From the NCBI GenBank assembly GCA_018907035.1, contig JACCIC010000140.1, positions 69,501 through 133,500 of the forward strand: a stretch of DNA of 64,000 bases. The letters are read 5' to 3'. This DNA comes from Sycobia sp. Sy_11 (lineage: Eukaryota > Arthropoda > Insecta > Hymenoptera > Epichrysomallidae). Below are positions 18,536 to 31,990 of the stretch, one piece after another (the first letter of the stretch is position 1; each line of letters opens with the position of its first letter). The notes under the pieces were generated by a model, which ran no database searches, was not told where the DNA came from, and saw nothing but the letters and a program-made list of their open reading frames with translations. The translations under genes were made by a program, and so were the position numbers.

Positions 18536-18540
<5 letters not shown>

Positions 18541-18592
<52 letters not shown>
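18541..18592. repeat. (TA)n microsatellite
   Basis: About 26 TA units, within the intron between Psc exons A and B. Confidence 0.95.
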
Positions 18593-18597
<5 letters not shown>

Positions 18598-18766
18598 AAA
18601 CGGTGCGAATGTACGCAATATATATATATATTAGAGATGCGCGTCTATTGTAGCCAGGCCAGATATTTTGCGACCGAACGTTCAGCGCTCTCTCGGTTGT
18701 AATATGCACACGCATGCAGTATATGTAAGTATATATGGACATAGCATAATATTATATTATACGCGT

Positions 18767-18770
<4 letters not shown>

Positions 18771-18803
<33 letters not shown>
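18771..18803. repeat. (TA)n microsatellite at Psc splice donor
   Basis: About 16 TA units beginning some eight bases inside the intron after the exon A donor GT (18812-18811). Confidence 0.95.
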
Positions 18804-18805
<2 letters not shown>

Positions 18806-18812
18806 TACTAAC

Positions 18813-19153
18813 AGGAATGCAGGCACTCGACGAGTGTCGTGGCGTCTATGAGGTAGCCCCGGCACAGCGGGCAGACGATGTGCTCGTTCAGGTCCTTGAC
18901 GAGGGGCTTCTCCCGGCGAGCGGCCACTGCGGCCGCTCGCCGCGACGGCGGCGGCGGCGGCATCAGCGGCGGCGGCGACGGCGGCGGCGGCGGTGGCGGC
19001 TCCCTCGGACCTGCCGACGAGGTGGCCTGATCCCGAGTACTCGGCGGCATCTGTTGTTGTTGTGGTTGCTGCTGCTGCTGCTGCTGCTGCAGCATCGTGT
19101 GCTTGCGGAAGAGGGAGAGAGAGAGAGAGAGAGATTGGAGAGCCTCGCGCGTC
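18813..19153 (-). CDS. Psc: PCGF/Psc gene, exon A: polyQ/polyP leader and first half of RING
   Basis: First recognisable coding exon of a Polycomb group RING-finger protein, a PRC1 subunit that partners the RING1/Sce E3 ligase to ubiquitinate histone H2A and compact chromatin in the nucleus. From the ATG at 19095 it encodes 94 residues: a polyglutamine run, proline-rich stretches, then RING residues C75, C78, C91 and H93 (signature [13 protein letters not shown] and VECLH, close to BMI1/Psc). The donor is CATTCCT|GTTAGT, exon end 18813; one base carries over so that the split codon gives F95. A pyrimidine-rich acceptor (TTTTTCCAG) ends at 19154, so the exon probably starts at 19153. The 58 bases between acceptor and ATG are open in frame, so 19153-19096 may be 5'UTR or coding from an upstream exon; Drosophila Psc also has a long region before its RING. 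The RING identity is strong; the true start codon is unresolved. The ORF reading alanine-rich sequence here is another frame. Confidence 0.88.
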
Positions 19154-19813
19154 CTGGAAAAACAAGTTTCCCCCCACCTGGATGCTTTATTATTCCGCTG
19201 ACTTATGGCCTTCCTGGATCTTAAACCATCCCCCCCTTCCCGCCCTTGAGAAATTTACATATTCTTGGGAAAAATTTTGAACTTTCTTTTATCGGAAAAG
19301 AATAATAATAATTTGCCTCTTGTAAAGTCCCATTGTCTTTACAATTATATATATATATGAAATATATCAGTCAAATTTACGGGATTGAATTTTAATCGCA
19401 ATCATCAGTCTTATTTGTGACAAATTTATATTTTGAAATTCGAGATTATAGTACCTATAATGTATTATTATAAATTTACATTGCAATCTTTTTTTTTTGT
19501 TTTTTAATGAAACAAGTATTTATTTAGTCTAATTGTAAAATAAGAAATTTCATTTGACTATAACTTTATTAGATCATACGGACAATACAGTTACCTATTA
19601 TCAGTATGCAAGTCTTATAAATATTTTTCCGTTTTCACTATTATTTTACTTCGATAAATTATTATTTCTTCCTGAAAATAATGAATTATTATGATTCAAA
19701 ATAAACCGTCAGATGGTATGTTCGTTAATAATAAATATATTTCATTGAAGTGGTAAATCTTGATCAAACATCAATGATATGATGAATATGTATTGATATA
19801 TGTAATGATCAAC

Positions 19814-19875
<62 letters not shown>

Positions 19876-20317
19876 TATACATAGGTACAGATCGCATCCT
19901 CACCTGAGAAACACGCAAAGCCAACTCAGATTTCGAATCGCGAAACTTCATAATCCAATTACATCAAAAAAAAAAAAAAAAATTACACCACAAATTTGAA
20001 ATACAGTCAATCATTAATAAAAAATATTCCAAATCAGATTTGAAACGGTGACTAATCCAAGTGACAAACTGAAATTCTATAGTTGTATGGCCATATCGAG
20101 CCAAGCATTCAGTTTGGGAATCAACTCCGTTTAAAATACGTGAGCCGGCATCTTGTTCGTGAAAAATTGGAATTCTAGAATCCATCGGTCATTGAGACAC
20201 GTATATTGTAGCTCGATTAAATAATCGTCTCTCTATCTATCAATACTTTTTACTACGTAGAAAAATGTAAAAATCTTTCAAACGAAAAAAAAAGTTAAAA
20301 TAATACGTTGAGATTTG

Positions 20318-20377
<60 letters not shown>

Positions 20378-21464
20378 ACGTCGTTTTAGAAATACAATAT
20401 GTTGTTTTTTTCTCTTTTTGAAACGTAATCATAGTGGTAGGCGCCTGTATGCACGATTGGAAAGATCGGTGACCTTACAGTGTATCAAACGTGACCGAAA
20501 TAGCAATGGACTGTGGCGGGACAATTATCATTGTATATATATAAATATATCTCAAGACAGCTTTTTTTCTATTATGCAGGACCTATATGGCAAATATACG
20601 CAAGCTCTATATAATATTTATACCTTAGATGTTACATTATACAGCTTTTAGTTAATTATGGGAAAAAAAAAAGATATTCGCAATTTTCACGTACATAATA
20701 TACTTTTTGCCACCTCGCCCGCGACTTTCATCGATAACGGGAATGCTTCGACGATGCGGAATCATATGTGGCCCAATCAACGAATAATTCTTATCGGTCC
20801 TATTACACGGTGCATTTTTAAGCAATTTAATAATAGACAATTACGACGACGCTCGTGCTCGGCCCTACGTTCTTTTACCATCGCGATACGTAAAATATAT
20901 ATATATATATATATTATATCGTAAAATATATTACAGTCCAGCGATGTCCGACGATCTCTACGATATCGTCGAATTTTTCTGAACACTTCGCTTGCCTTTA
21001 TTTTTAATCACAGCGGACTATTTGCCGGACGACCATACAGATCGCATACGATGGACATCGAGCAAAGATTCTTTATCATCCAGAAGTGATGCTCAACGAA
21101 CTTATGCAGATGGGATTTTATCGCGCTGCGACCGAGGCCGCCCATAAATGCGCCGTCTCGATAAAAAAAATCTTCCCAGTCTCCCAATTCATTGCAGTCT
21201 ATAATACATTGTCCATAGATACGGCCTTAATAGATCTTTATACTTTTGAAACGTGTACATATATAAACAGTGCTAAAAATTATATGAAAAAAAAAAAAAA
21301 AATGAATGCACAACTTCAATTTTTGAATTCCGGCCTATTGAACTGTGTGCCGTATATATACACGTGGCTATCGCGCGTACAAAATTCATTCTCGAATCTG
21401 ATCGGCATTCGATCGGTTTGACTTATATTTAATGTTGAAATCGAGAAAGCCCATTTATAGTCCC

Positions 21465-21600
21465 ATCCTCGTAGTACTGATTTTTTTACCATCATCTATT
21501 AGCGCTTCCATGTCAGGGGACGATAGCTTCGATTTTGTTTCGTATACCTAGTTAGAAACTAGATGGAATCTAGTTTAAAAAGTCTAAATTTTAATAAGAT
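21465..21600 (+). mobile_element. Degenerate family B relic
   Basis: The segment with TAGCGCTTCCATG, the AGCTTCGATTTTG stretch and CTAGTTAGAAACTAGATGGAATCTAG-type sequence parallels 53480-53575 of the intact B1 element. No terminal repeats remain. Confidence 0.45.
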
Positions 21601-22465
21601 TTATATGTTTATTAAGTCACGTTTATAAGAGTAAACTAAAAAAAAAAAAAAAAACAAATTGAAAGAGATGTTTGTTTGTGAAAGGTATGGCAAATAAATT
21701 GTTTTTACAAAGATATTTCTAAACCGAACTTTTATGCAGTACTTAAATTAATCGAACTAATTTACTATATATATATATACTATTATTAACATCCCTTTCA
21801 ACTATATCATCAACATTTATTGCGAGTAAAGTGAAAAATTCTCGAGATGTAACTCCATTCCCCCCATTCCCGTATACGCGCGTCGCCAATGACGCCCAAT
21901 CGACGCATACACGTCGTATTAAATTATTATCAATATCAAATACAGTCGACGATTACTTCACGTGCGTGCATTAGTTGTATGTTACATACTTCATACCTTC
22001 CGTACGTAACGCTCGCGGCTGCGGGAACGTTATTATTGTGTGTATTGAGGCCTCGAATTCATTCGTCAACGGGGTCTCAATAAGCGCGCATTTACATTGG
22101 CCAGAGGAAGTTGCGATACTCGTTGCAAACTGAATGCAATATATAAAACAAACTTTTCTGTCTCTACGATATATATATATATATACTTGTCAATAACTCG
22201 CGTCCATCCTTATAACAATGACATTATGAATTATCATTGTAATTCTTTACAAAGATCGTGAATAAGAGCTTTTGCATAATCGGCATAAATTACTCATTTG
22301 ACTTTTTTGCCGCCCGTCCCTACACAGGTATAACGTATACGTACGCATACTTAAAGTCGATGCGCATACCAATAACAATTTCGAATTGATTTCCAATATA
22401 TGCGTATACTCTCAAATAGCCGCGTGTACGGCGCGGCGTATTTGGTTTCGTTCGAGCGCGCATAG

Positions 22466-22525
<60 letters not shown>

Positions 22526-22933
22526 CGAATATATGCGCAAAATCGAAAGACCACTACTGCTCTTTGCTATACCAACTATGTGTGTGCATATAGTAAGAGG
22601 AAAAGAACGGGAAGGGAGGGAGGGAGGAAAAAAGCATCAACTTTCAATCGCGACCGCCTCTAGAAAATCTTGGCCAAGTGCGCGAGTGTGTATATTACAC
22701 ATTATATAGATGTGTATATGTGTGTATGCACGTATGCACGCATGTATGCACATATGTATGCATGTATATGCAAAGCAACAATATAATGCACGCCCGAGCA
22801 CATATTATACCTACATATATAGTGGACCAAAAAGAAAAACTCGGCTCTCTCTTCTCATTCGCGCAGCGGAGCGCGCTAAATCGGTATCACGGCCGTTACA
22901 TACAAAAGCTCGGGCGCGTGCGCTTGCAGCATG

Positions 22934-22983
<50 letters not shown>

Positions 22984-23084
22984 GCGATTTAGATGTTACG
23001 GAACGAGGTGTGCGCGTGCTCGGTGTGGCAGCGCGTGCGCGCGCCCTCCAAATATAATTTTCCTTCGCGCGCCGCACAAACGTT

Positions 23085-23152
<68 letters not shown>

Positions 23153-23386
23153 TGCGGATAAAAAAGAAGCGTAGCACGCGTCGTTTGCGCTGTAGATAAA
23201 TACATATACCACGGTGACAAAGAGGCGCAAACAATATATATATATATAGGTATAAGAAATACATATAAGCCGAAAGAACCCATCCCCCGTGCGACATCGA
23301 TGATTATACTGCGTATGCAGAAGATCATCAGGTGCAATGGCGTCGAATTGATCAACGTCCCGAGGAATGAGAAGAGGCGCCCGCTC

Positions 23387-23448
<62 letters not shown>

Positions 23449-26400
23449 CTAAACATATACACGCATACTGCCGCGCTGGATATTATCGAGCGAAGCTGCA
23501 GGGGGCGAGAGGGGGCACCCACGCTCCTCCGTTCCGACGAGCTCTGTATGGCGATCTGCATGTTATACTGCACGCGCCGGTCGCGCGCGCATATATATAT
23601 ATATATATGCGATATCCATCTATAATGTGCCCGCGAGCTTGATGCACTTTATCAATCGCGCTGAGAGGGGGAGGGGGAGACACGGCGGCGTGCGATGCAG
23701 CATTATATTGTTTTGATCGAAAAGCGCGAGCCGCGCCGCTCTGAAGCGTTGGGGGGGGGGGAAGAATCTCATATATATGATTTTTATCAGCTTTACTTTT
23801 CGAGCTATACACGTGGAGGTATCTATATATGTATATATATATATATATATATATTCTTATCTAAATCTTTGGTATTATATATATGTATAAACTTAGATAA
23901 ATTTTTTTAGTTTTATGTAAGCTGGCTGTAGAGAGACGTAAAATGAATTTGAATTAAAAATTTTAGTGTTGGTTGGATTTCACGTGGTAAAATATGGAGA
24001 ATTTTGATTATCAATTTACTGAATTATAAAAGAACACCCACTACGAAATAACAAAATAGAAATGAAATCAAATATGTTAAAAGATAATTATATATATATT
24101 ATTATATCAATATCGGAAAATGAATGGCTAACATTATATTAATAGCAGCAAATAAAACTCGAGTATTATTTTGAATTAAAGTCCGAGGAAAGTTCTTATC
24201 GAGAGAACATTTTATGAAATTCCACGTTCAAAAGGTAGAAAGCAATTATTCCGAATTATTCTTCATCATAGCTATTATATAAGCAGTCTTTGTCGCAGTC
24301 TCGGGACATGGCCTGAACGTCTATACGGTCCGTCTGCCATTCATTTTGAAACGGTGCATAGGTTAATAAAATACATGCGATTAATACCAGTTAAATAAAA
24401 CCCTCCGATCTTTTAACCTGTCAGAGTGAACAAACTGCACCTCGACCATTCGTATTTATATATATATATATATATATAAATACGAACTTACGTTTTATAA
24501 ACTACTATCCTCCCTCCCGCCAAGATAGCCAACCGCATATTCCCCCTCGCCCCTTTGAATACTTCTTATCCTCATGTTCGTCGTCATGCATCCCTATAGT
24601 TCGAGAGCATTAGCCGTAAGGGTTGGGTATCGCCGCGTGTCAGCGATTTTAGTCGTCGTAAATTCAATAGTACACAACCCCTTTAGGCGATTGCCCTTGG
24701 AAAATTTCCTCGCAACAGAACAGAATGCGGTTCAGTAACGCAAATCCCAATTTGTTTAGGTCGACCGTATGGAAAAAATTGAAGAGGAAAAAATTGTCGC
24801 CTCTTACACGGAACTAGCGTCTATCGCAAAATATCGGGAACGTCTCTAGGTCGTACCCACCTCTAATCGCTTAAAGTAGCTCGAAGAATATTAAAGTATA
24901 CTGTTGCGAAAGATGGTCGATTGTCCCGATTTTTTTATTTTTACATTCGTACTTGTATTGACAGCAAAAAAAAAAAAAAAAAAAGAACAAAAAAAAAACG
25001 TGAAAAACAACATTTTACTTTTCTACAGCTATATATGGTAGATCTTTTCCCGCGTCACTGATCGTTCAAAGTAATTCATTATAGGATGAAGCGGTATTAT
25101 ACGGAATTGGGAGCTCAAAGCGTTGCTATTATCTCTCGTGGCGGAATTGGAAATTTGCATAAGCCGACGCACGATCTGGAACTGCATGGATTGTATTTAA
25201 GGATTTTCAATGATAAAATATACAATGTCCTATATGGAAGTCGGGTATTTTAATGTATTAATTGTTAAAAAAATGTTAGAAGTACTGTATAGCGCAGTAA
25301 TTCGTTAGATGATATCAAACACTGAAGAATCCTAGCATTAATTTTCATCTTGAAGAGTATGTACACGGTGGGAGCATTGAATGCTAACGCTTGTAAACGA
25401 CGCGGAGATAAACTGCTGTATCTTTCCCTCTCGCACACTCCTCATTTGCTAAACCTACGGCCAATGGCAGATGTCCAGAAGTAGAGAACGAGTCGAAAGA
25501 GCATACATATTCCCAGGCTCTCTCCTGCTAAACGTCCTTCATACATTTTTACTTTAAATACTGCATTCGGGTATATAGGATGCTCTAAAGTTTTCATAGT
25601 TTTCCCGAGACCAAATTACGTTTTACGACTCGTATCTGTGACGTTCGAACGCTACGTGTCTGCAAGAAGCAGCCGTGAAACTGACCGTACCGGTATACCT
25701 TCGGAATGGCATTTTTCTCGCTAAAACAGCGAGGAAGAATTGGCATCGAAAAGCATTGCCCACACTATAAATTTATAGAATTTATAGTTGGCTTTGATCG
25801 TTATCAGCGTAATAAAATATATTTTTGAAATTAATCATTTCTTTCGCAGAAATTAGCGACGCTCCATATAGAAATACTTATATATATATATATGCAATTA
25901 CCAGGCTCCCATTTGAGTGCTAAATACATTCGCTTTGCCTGATGTTATCGCTTTTTCATTCAAGCTTCTCTTTTGAATCAAATTTCATACTCGCTATAAA
26001 GTGCGAGCAAAGCAATTTGGATCGTAGAACTCTAAATGCTAGAACGCGAGCCATATTTTTCAATTTAAAATATATCTGTAGATGGCAGCGTCATTAATTG
26101 ATAGTGAAGAAATAGGGAAATTTTACCACGATATGTATTGGTGTCAAAATAATAAATAAATCGAGAAAATGTTTATATCTCGAAGCTATAAAGTTGTGGA
26201 AAGCACTTCCAAAATTTCGAGGACGTTATTTCAAAATGGAGTTAAGTAGAATTTGAACAATCTAAGGTAATTTATCTATTTGAAGGCATCGATTATGAAT
26301 ATCATCGTGTACAAATTGGCCACTAGAATATTTGCTATTAAAAGCGAGAGAAACTCATAAAAATGAGAGGTTTTCCAATTTATCTTCAGGTAATAAAAAT

Positions 26401-28009
26401 TTTACAAAATATTTGAAGTAAAAGTTGTAAATCGCATGGAAATTCCATCTGTTTTATTCGATATAATTTGTTCCTTTAAAAGAAAAAAAAAACTGATCCC
26501 GAATACATAAGGTATTTCTAAAACATTTACTAAATAGGAGCTTTTATATACGTGTATTTTAAATCAAGGACAAATCAAACTGTAATGGATCAGGTTATCC
26601 AAAACCTATATAAATTATGATATGTTGAGTTTACCCGTAAAAATATAATGAAAGTTTTCAAAAATAGTTTTAAAACATCGTTTTTTGACAAAATGAAATT
26701 ACATTCTCTTCGTTCTATAAAAATTTTCTCTATATAGATTTTACGTTTTTGCGAAAAATTATTCAAGCTAACACAAAACGTTATAATTGGTACTGTCCAA
26801 ATTTCGAGGGATAAGTTTAAATGTTTTTATCGTAGATCAGAAACCGATCTTTGTGAATGCTATACAGTCTTCGAGTTCATGATTTTTTCTTAAACTTCAA
26901 ATTAGATCCTATAAATTTCTATATTTTTATATTTTCCTTTCTTTGAAAGATAAATTTGGGAAATCAAGTTTTACAGTTTTTTTTTCGTGATTTTCATCAT
27001 TAAAATTTTCTATAATCGTAATATTTAACCTTCATATTTATAACTCAGAAAACACGTGCAATTTTCTGGATACTATATCGTGTCGAAAGTTTCTTATCGT
27101 GGGATTCCATTGATGCTAACAAACTAAAGGATCCTAAATTCGATAATTTTGTTGTTAAACATATCTGTTAATATAATAAATGGAATGTTTTTTGTAATCT
27201 GTTAATAAAACTTTTTTTTAACGCGCGTTCAAATTAAATTCCCTCTGTCCATACCTTAACAGTATATATGTTCCTGAAGAAAAACAATATATAACCATTC
27301 ATAACTCAATATACTTTGCATGCAGATTATGATTACCTGTAAAGTTTGTTTTACGCGCATTATAGTGAAAGAATTTAATAAAATTAGCAAAAACAAATAA
27401 ATATTTATTTGAATAATTTTTACTTAATATACTTTATATAAAACTAAGTATAAGCGTATACTATGTCAAATAAATGTATATATTTAAGAATGTATTAACT
27501 ATCTTTCACCAAGTGTATAGTGAGCATTCAATTCATTTTATAAATAAATATTTGTTCCTCGATATTTCAATAAACATTTGGTTGATTTGACCAATTTTTT
27601 TTTAATGTAGAATTATGCTGGGAAACGCGTAATTTCACAGACATAAAGGATTGCAGACAATTTTTCAACCATTAAACCTAATTGAGTTATAGTCAAGGTA
27701 TTGCAATAATAAGTCCTATGCTTATTTAAAACTTTTCTGCCGTTATTAGATTTTGTTAAACAACCTCGGCATCAAAAAAGTCAAAAACTTTGTAAATTTT
27801 CCTTGTATACTATACACAAGTATATAGTTATAACTCTACAGTACGAAGTTTGCGAAAATAAGGAAAACAATTACTTTATCCTTAAAAATGGCAATAATTT
27901 TCAGCAATGAATCATGGAAACTTAATTGATTTAAGATATTTATATATGGGAATAAAGATAATCAACCGAGAAATATGAAATACAAAATTTTTTCCTAAGA
28001 GAGAGAGAA

Positions 28010-28084
<75 letters not shown>

Positions 28085-28334
28085 GGAGAGAGCAGCTCCA
28101 AGGAATCGTCTGGAGGCATGTAAAAAGAAGTTTCGCTCCCGTTTTATTATTTAACGGGAAACCAAAGTGCCGTTCGTGCCGGCGTGTAAAAAATTCCTTA
28201 CCTCCTCTATATATAGGTACAATATAAGACCGTTTGGATTTAAATTTTGCAAATCTCAAAGAACATAAGTCGCGCATATCATTTGTACAGTCCTCTCTGG
28301 AAAATCGAGCAATAATAAAACACGCCCTTAACCC

Positions 28335-28448
<114 letters not shown>

Positions 28449-28504
28449 GATAAAGTGAGATATCCTAACTCCCTTAACCGGTATATGCGAAAAGAACAAA
28501 AAAA

Positions 28505-28786
28505 CAATCATTATTTCCTATCATCGCTCGAAAACCAGTGGCACACGCGCACCCACGGGCTCCCCCTTTTCGAAATTCTAATATAATAACTATACTGCGC
28601 CGCTCCGGCGGCGAGCGTACCGTCATGAGAGAGAGAGGCAGAGAGAGAGAGAGAGCCGGAGAGAGACGGAGAGAGAAGAGAGAGCACCGCCGGGCATTTA
28701 AAAGTCACGTGCGCCAGAGCGAGACGGAGGAAGCCGCCACACCAAGAGAGTACTATAACTCCGTGGCGCACTTCGGTTTATGAACA

Positions 28787-28822
<36 letters not shown>

Positions 28823-29039
28823 TAGGTATAGGTGCTTGCCGAGTATGTGCCCGCGGAGCTCTCGCGGTCGCCTCGCGGTGCGTGCACATCGCGCGTGCTC
28901 CGTAAATTTTCATCGACAGCCGACAGCTGTCCTATGTATATATACACGAGACATGTATATATCTTACTATCGGTGCGCGCACACCGTCGCACTTGACATC
29001 GATATGGATGCACTTGCCCGCTTATCTATATATACATAT

Positions 29040-29086
<47 letters not shown>

Positions 29087-29326
29087 TCCGTAAAGCGGAA
29101 TTTTGTCCGCGCACGTATATAATCACAATGTTGGGCTTATATATACATACCGGTGCGAGTATATACAGTTGATACGATGATAAAAAAGGAGGAGACGGCG
29201 GGAGGGGGACGAATAAAGAGCGGATTTTGGAACGCGGAGTACGCGGGCTCGATTTACAGAGCGAGAGGGAAAGCGACGGACGTGGCAACGACGCTGCATT
29301 ATAACGCAGCTGTGTATAGATGTAGG

Positions 29327-29384
<58 letters not shown>

Positions 29385-30013
29385 AGATGTGTATACATAA
29401 AGATAGATTATGTACCTCTCCGTCTATTACGCCCGCGTCTTTCTCTTTCTCCCCTTCGTACGTGTGTGTGCGTATATTAGAATAACGTCGCCGACGGCTC
29501 GCGAGATGTGTGTATTAAAATTTTCCCCTTGGCGCCTAGCCGCAGCGCGGCCACGACTACTGCCGTCTTCGCCTCTACATACAATTTCTGCTTTTACGCG
29601 ATATATATGTATATAAACGCGAGGCATATCGGCGAGCCGATGCCGTCGTTCTATACTTGCTTCGCACTACTACATACTGCCAGTTATACACATACAGGCA
29701 TACACACGTATATATATATATATATATATATATCGCGCAGTAGGACAGGACGAGCAACGAAGGCAGCCTCGGTGCGGTGGGCAGAACGGTGAAGTTTAGA
29801 TGCATATATACATATGATCCGGCAACGTCGAGTTCGGGGACCGAATTGGCAACAGCGCCTGCCCGTGGCGCGCACACACTCACACACATACACGCAGCGC
29901 TCTCAGCCGCGCACCTTTTCCGTCTCGCTCCCGCGCACGGACCCCCACTATGCCAGCGCGTCGCTCCGTATATATATCTATGTATACAGCTATACTACTG
30001 TCACCCGAAACGC

Positions 30014-30055
<42 letters not shown>

Positions 30056-30313
30056 ACCCCTTCTCTCTCGCTCTCCGTCGCACGCACATACCCATATATA
30101 CCTTTTTCCTCTAGTCTATTATAGGCGTTTTCCCCGTCGATATAAAATATTGTATCCCGCGCGCGTTTATAACGGCAAATACGATACCTGGGGTGACGTG
30201 AGGCCGCACGGCGACGCTGACACCTCTCCGACCTGGGATATATCCGTGGTGCGGACGATTCGGCCCCGCAGGAGTTGCGCTCGCTCTATGGCTCAGCGTC
30301 GACGGCGCGACGC

Positions 30314-30346
<33 letters not shown>

Positions 30347-30568
30347 GCGGCGACAACGCGCGCGCGCTCGGTGGCTATCTGCGTTGTCTCTCGCGCTGCC
30401 CCGCTACAGACTTCGTGCCGTGTGCGCGCGCTCTCTCTTGCTCGCTCGCTCTATCGCTGCCTCGGGAGCGCGAGAAAGAGGAGTGCGCGCGGGAGTCGGG
30501 CGGCGAGGGGAGGGGGGCAGACGGAGCGAGAGTGGGACGGGGGGGGGCGAGGAGGGAGGTAGAGAGAG

Positions 30569-30610
<42 letters not shown>

Positions 30611-31560
30611 GCGCGTTCGCCCGAGATATCGACCCCGCCTAAGCTCCGCCCGCCGGGGCGCGAGCGGTCCCGAGCTCGCCCGAGCCCCGGCACGAAGCCG
30701 CCTCCCCTTTCTGACGAGGCGCCCCGGCGCAATAGAGACCGACACCCCTCTCCCGTCCCTGCCCCCTCCCCCGTGCCCCTCGATCGTCCCGCGTGCACGG
30801 GCACAATAGACGAAAGTAACGAGTACCTCTCCCACCCCCCTCCCCTCGTACCTCGCTCCGTCGCTCGCAGATATCGTACGCTTCGCGTCGGCAGAGAGTT
30901 CCCGTCTCTCTCTCGCTCTCTCTCTCTCTCTCTCGCCGTACCTCTCGGCCGGATTCCTCTGTGCGCGCCGGCGAGGTACCGCGCGACGAGCGGCGGCGCT
31001 GTGCGCATACACGGGCACGGCTCGACGGGTATAATACGTCCCCGCGAAATTCTACCCCACCGCGCGCGGCCGCGTCCGCCGGCCCGACCGCGGACGCGTA
31101 GAATACGCGCGCGACGCTCGTCCCGTGCGCCGAGCGGGCCCGAGGCTAGGCGGACGCGGGCGCGCGCGACGCGCGTAATATACGCGGCGCGCCGGCGTGC
31201 GCTAACATGTCGGACGGACGGCCGGGGACGGGGCGCGCCAAGGACGGGACGATCGCTCTCGCGCGCGCACAGGCGGTGTCCATGGGTCGCGCGTTACTTG
31301 CGCGGCGGTCTTATATATACATATATATATATGTATAATCGTCGCCTCGGCGAACGAACCTCCGCGGCCGCGCGCGCCGTCAGGACGCCGAGGATCGATC
31401 GCGCTAGCGCGTTTCGCGCACACGTGTATGTACGTATATGCGCGTGGGTACACGATAGCCGATTGCCGCGGTAGCGCGTCCGTGAGACACGCGCCATTTT
31501 TTGATGTCCCGAGACGACGCGGGCCGCGTCGGCTTTGCCGATGTTGCAGAGCGCGGCTCG
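28505..31560. promoter_or_regulatory. CpG- and GC-rich block, candidate Psc promoter/5' exon region
   Basis: The GC- and CpG-richest part of the window, with GAGA/CTCT tracts (28630-28680, 29330-29382, 30020-30075, 30580-30608, 30905-30935), GCG/GAC triplet runs and many CpG-containing words. Long arginine/serine-rich ORFs in several frames result from composition. Located upstream of the Psc exons on the minus strand, it is the best place for a promoter and untranslated first exon; minus-strand GAG|GTAC donor-like sites occur at about 30815 and 30935. A plus-strand gene starting here is equally possible. This is inference from composition. Confidence 0.35.
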
Positions 31561-31657
31561 CGACAAAGGCGTGTCTATATATATATATATACATATAAAT
31601 GACGACCGTCCAGCCGCGCGATCGCACGGGGATAAAGTTGTCGTATTAAGACGGTTT

Positions 31658-31990
31658 CCCCTGCAGAAGTATCCCCGGATTCGGGCTGAATTCTGGCGTG
31701 CATTAACGGAGTTTTCCCTCCCCCGGGTGCGTAAAACTCGGCCGATCCGAGTTTGATTTCCCTGCGATTATCCACAACGGCCTGTATCTTATTTCACTTG
31801 TCGCAGCACCCTCGAATCTACTCGGATTAGCTGAACAATTGCGCCGATGCGGGAAAGAAATTCGTGTTTTCCGTACAGGATGATAAAGGGAATAATTAGG
31901 CTTTCCGTATTGAATCTAGTCAAGTTTCATTGTCTTTTACACGTCTCGTATGCTTCTTCATTCTCGATTGTTTCTTCATTCGACAAAAGC
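31658..31990 (-). mobile_element. Diverged family B fragment (B6)
   Basis: Starts CCCCTGCAGAAGTATCCC and keeps the order of B blocks seen in B2/B3: ATTCGGGCT, GATCCGAGTTTGATTTCCCT, GAAAGAAATTCGTGTTTTC, GGCTTTCCGTATTGAATCTAGTCA. Clearly older than B1/B2, and embedded beside the GC-rich block. Confidence 0.6.

Larger units (their letters stand above)
15506..18812 (-). other. Psc intron between exons A and B
   Basis: Intron of 3307 bp splitting the RING codon for F95, donor GTTAGT and acceptor CATCAG. It holds (TA)n tracts at 17166-17207, 18541-18592 and 18771-18803 and a possible hAT-like element at 17472-18388. The last TA tract begins only about eight bases inside the donor. Confidence 0.85.

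Noticed and set aside
18752..19177. 141-codon alanine-rich minus-strand frame
   Set aside because: Frame-shifted reading of the CAG/GCC-rich leader; the correct frame gives polyQ followed by RING cysteines.
29814..30809. 331-codon Arg/Ser-rich open frame
   Set aside because: Its content follows GC-rich simple sequence (GA, GCG and GAC runs), several overlapping frames on both strands are equally open, and no domain is visible.
30773..31474. 233-codon Arg-rich open frame
   Set aside because: Same CpG-rich block; composition explains the openness and the translation has no recognisable motif.
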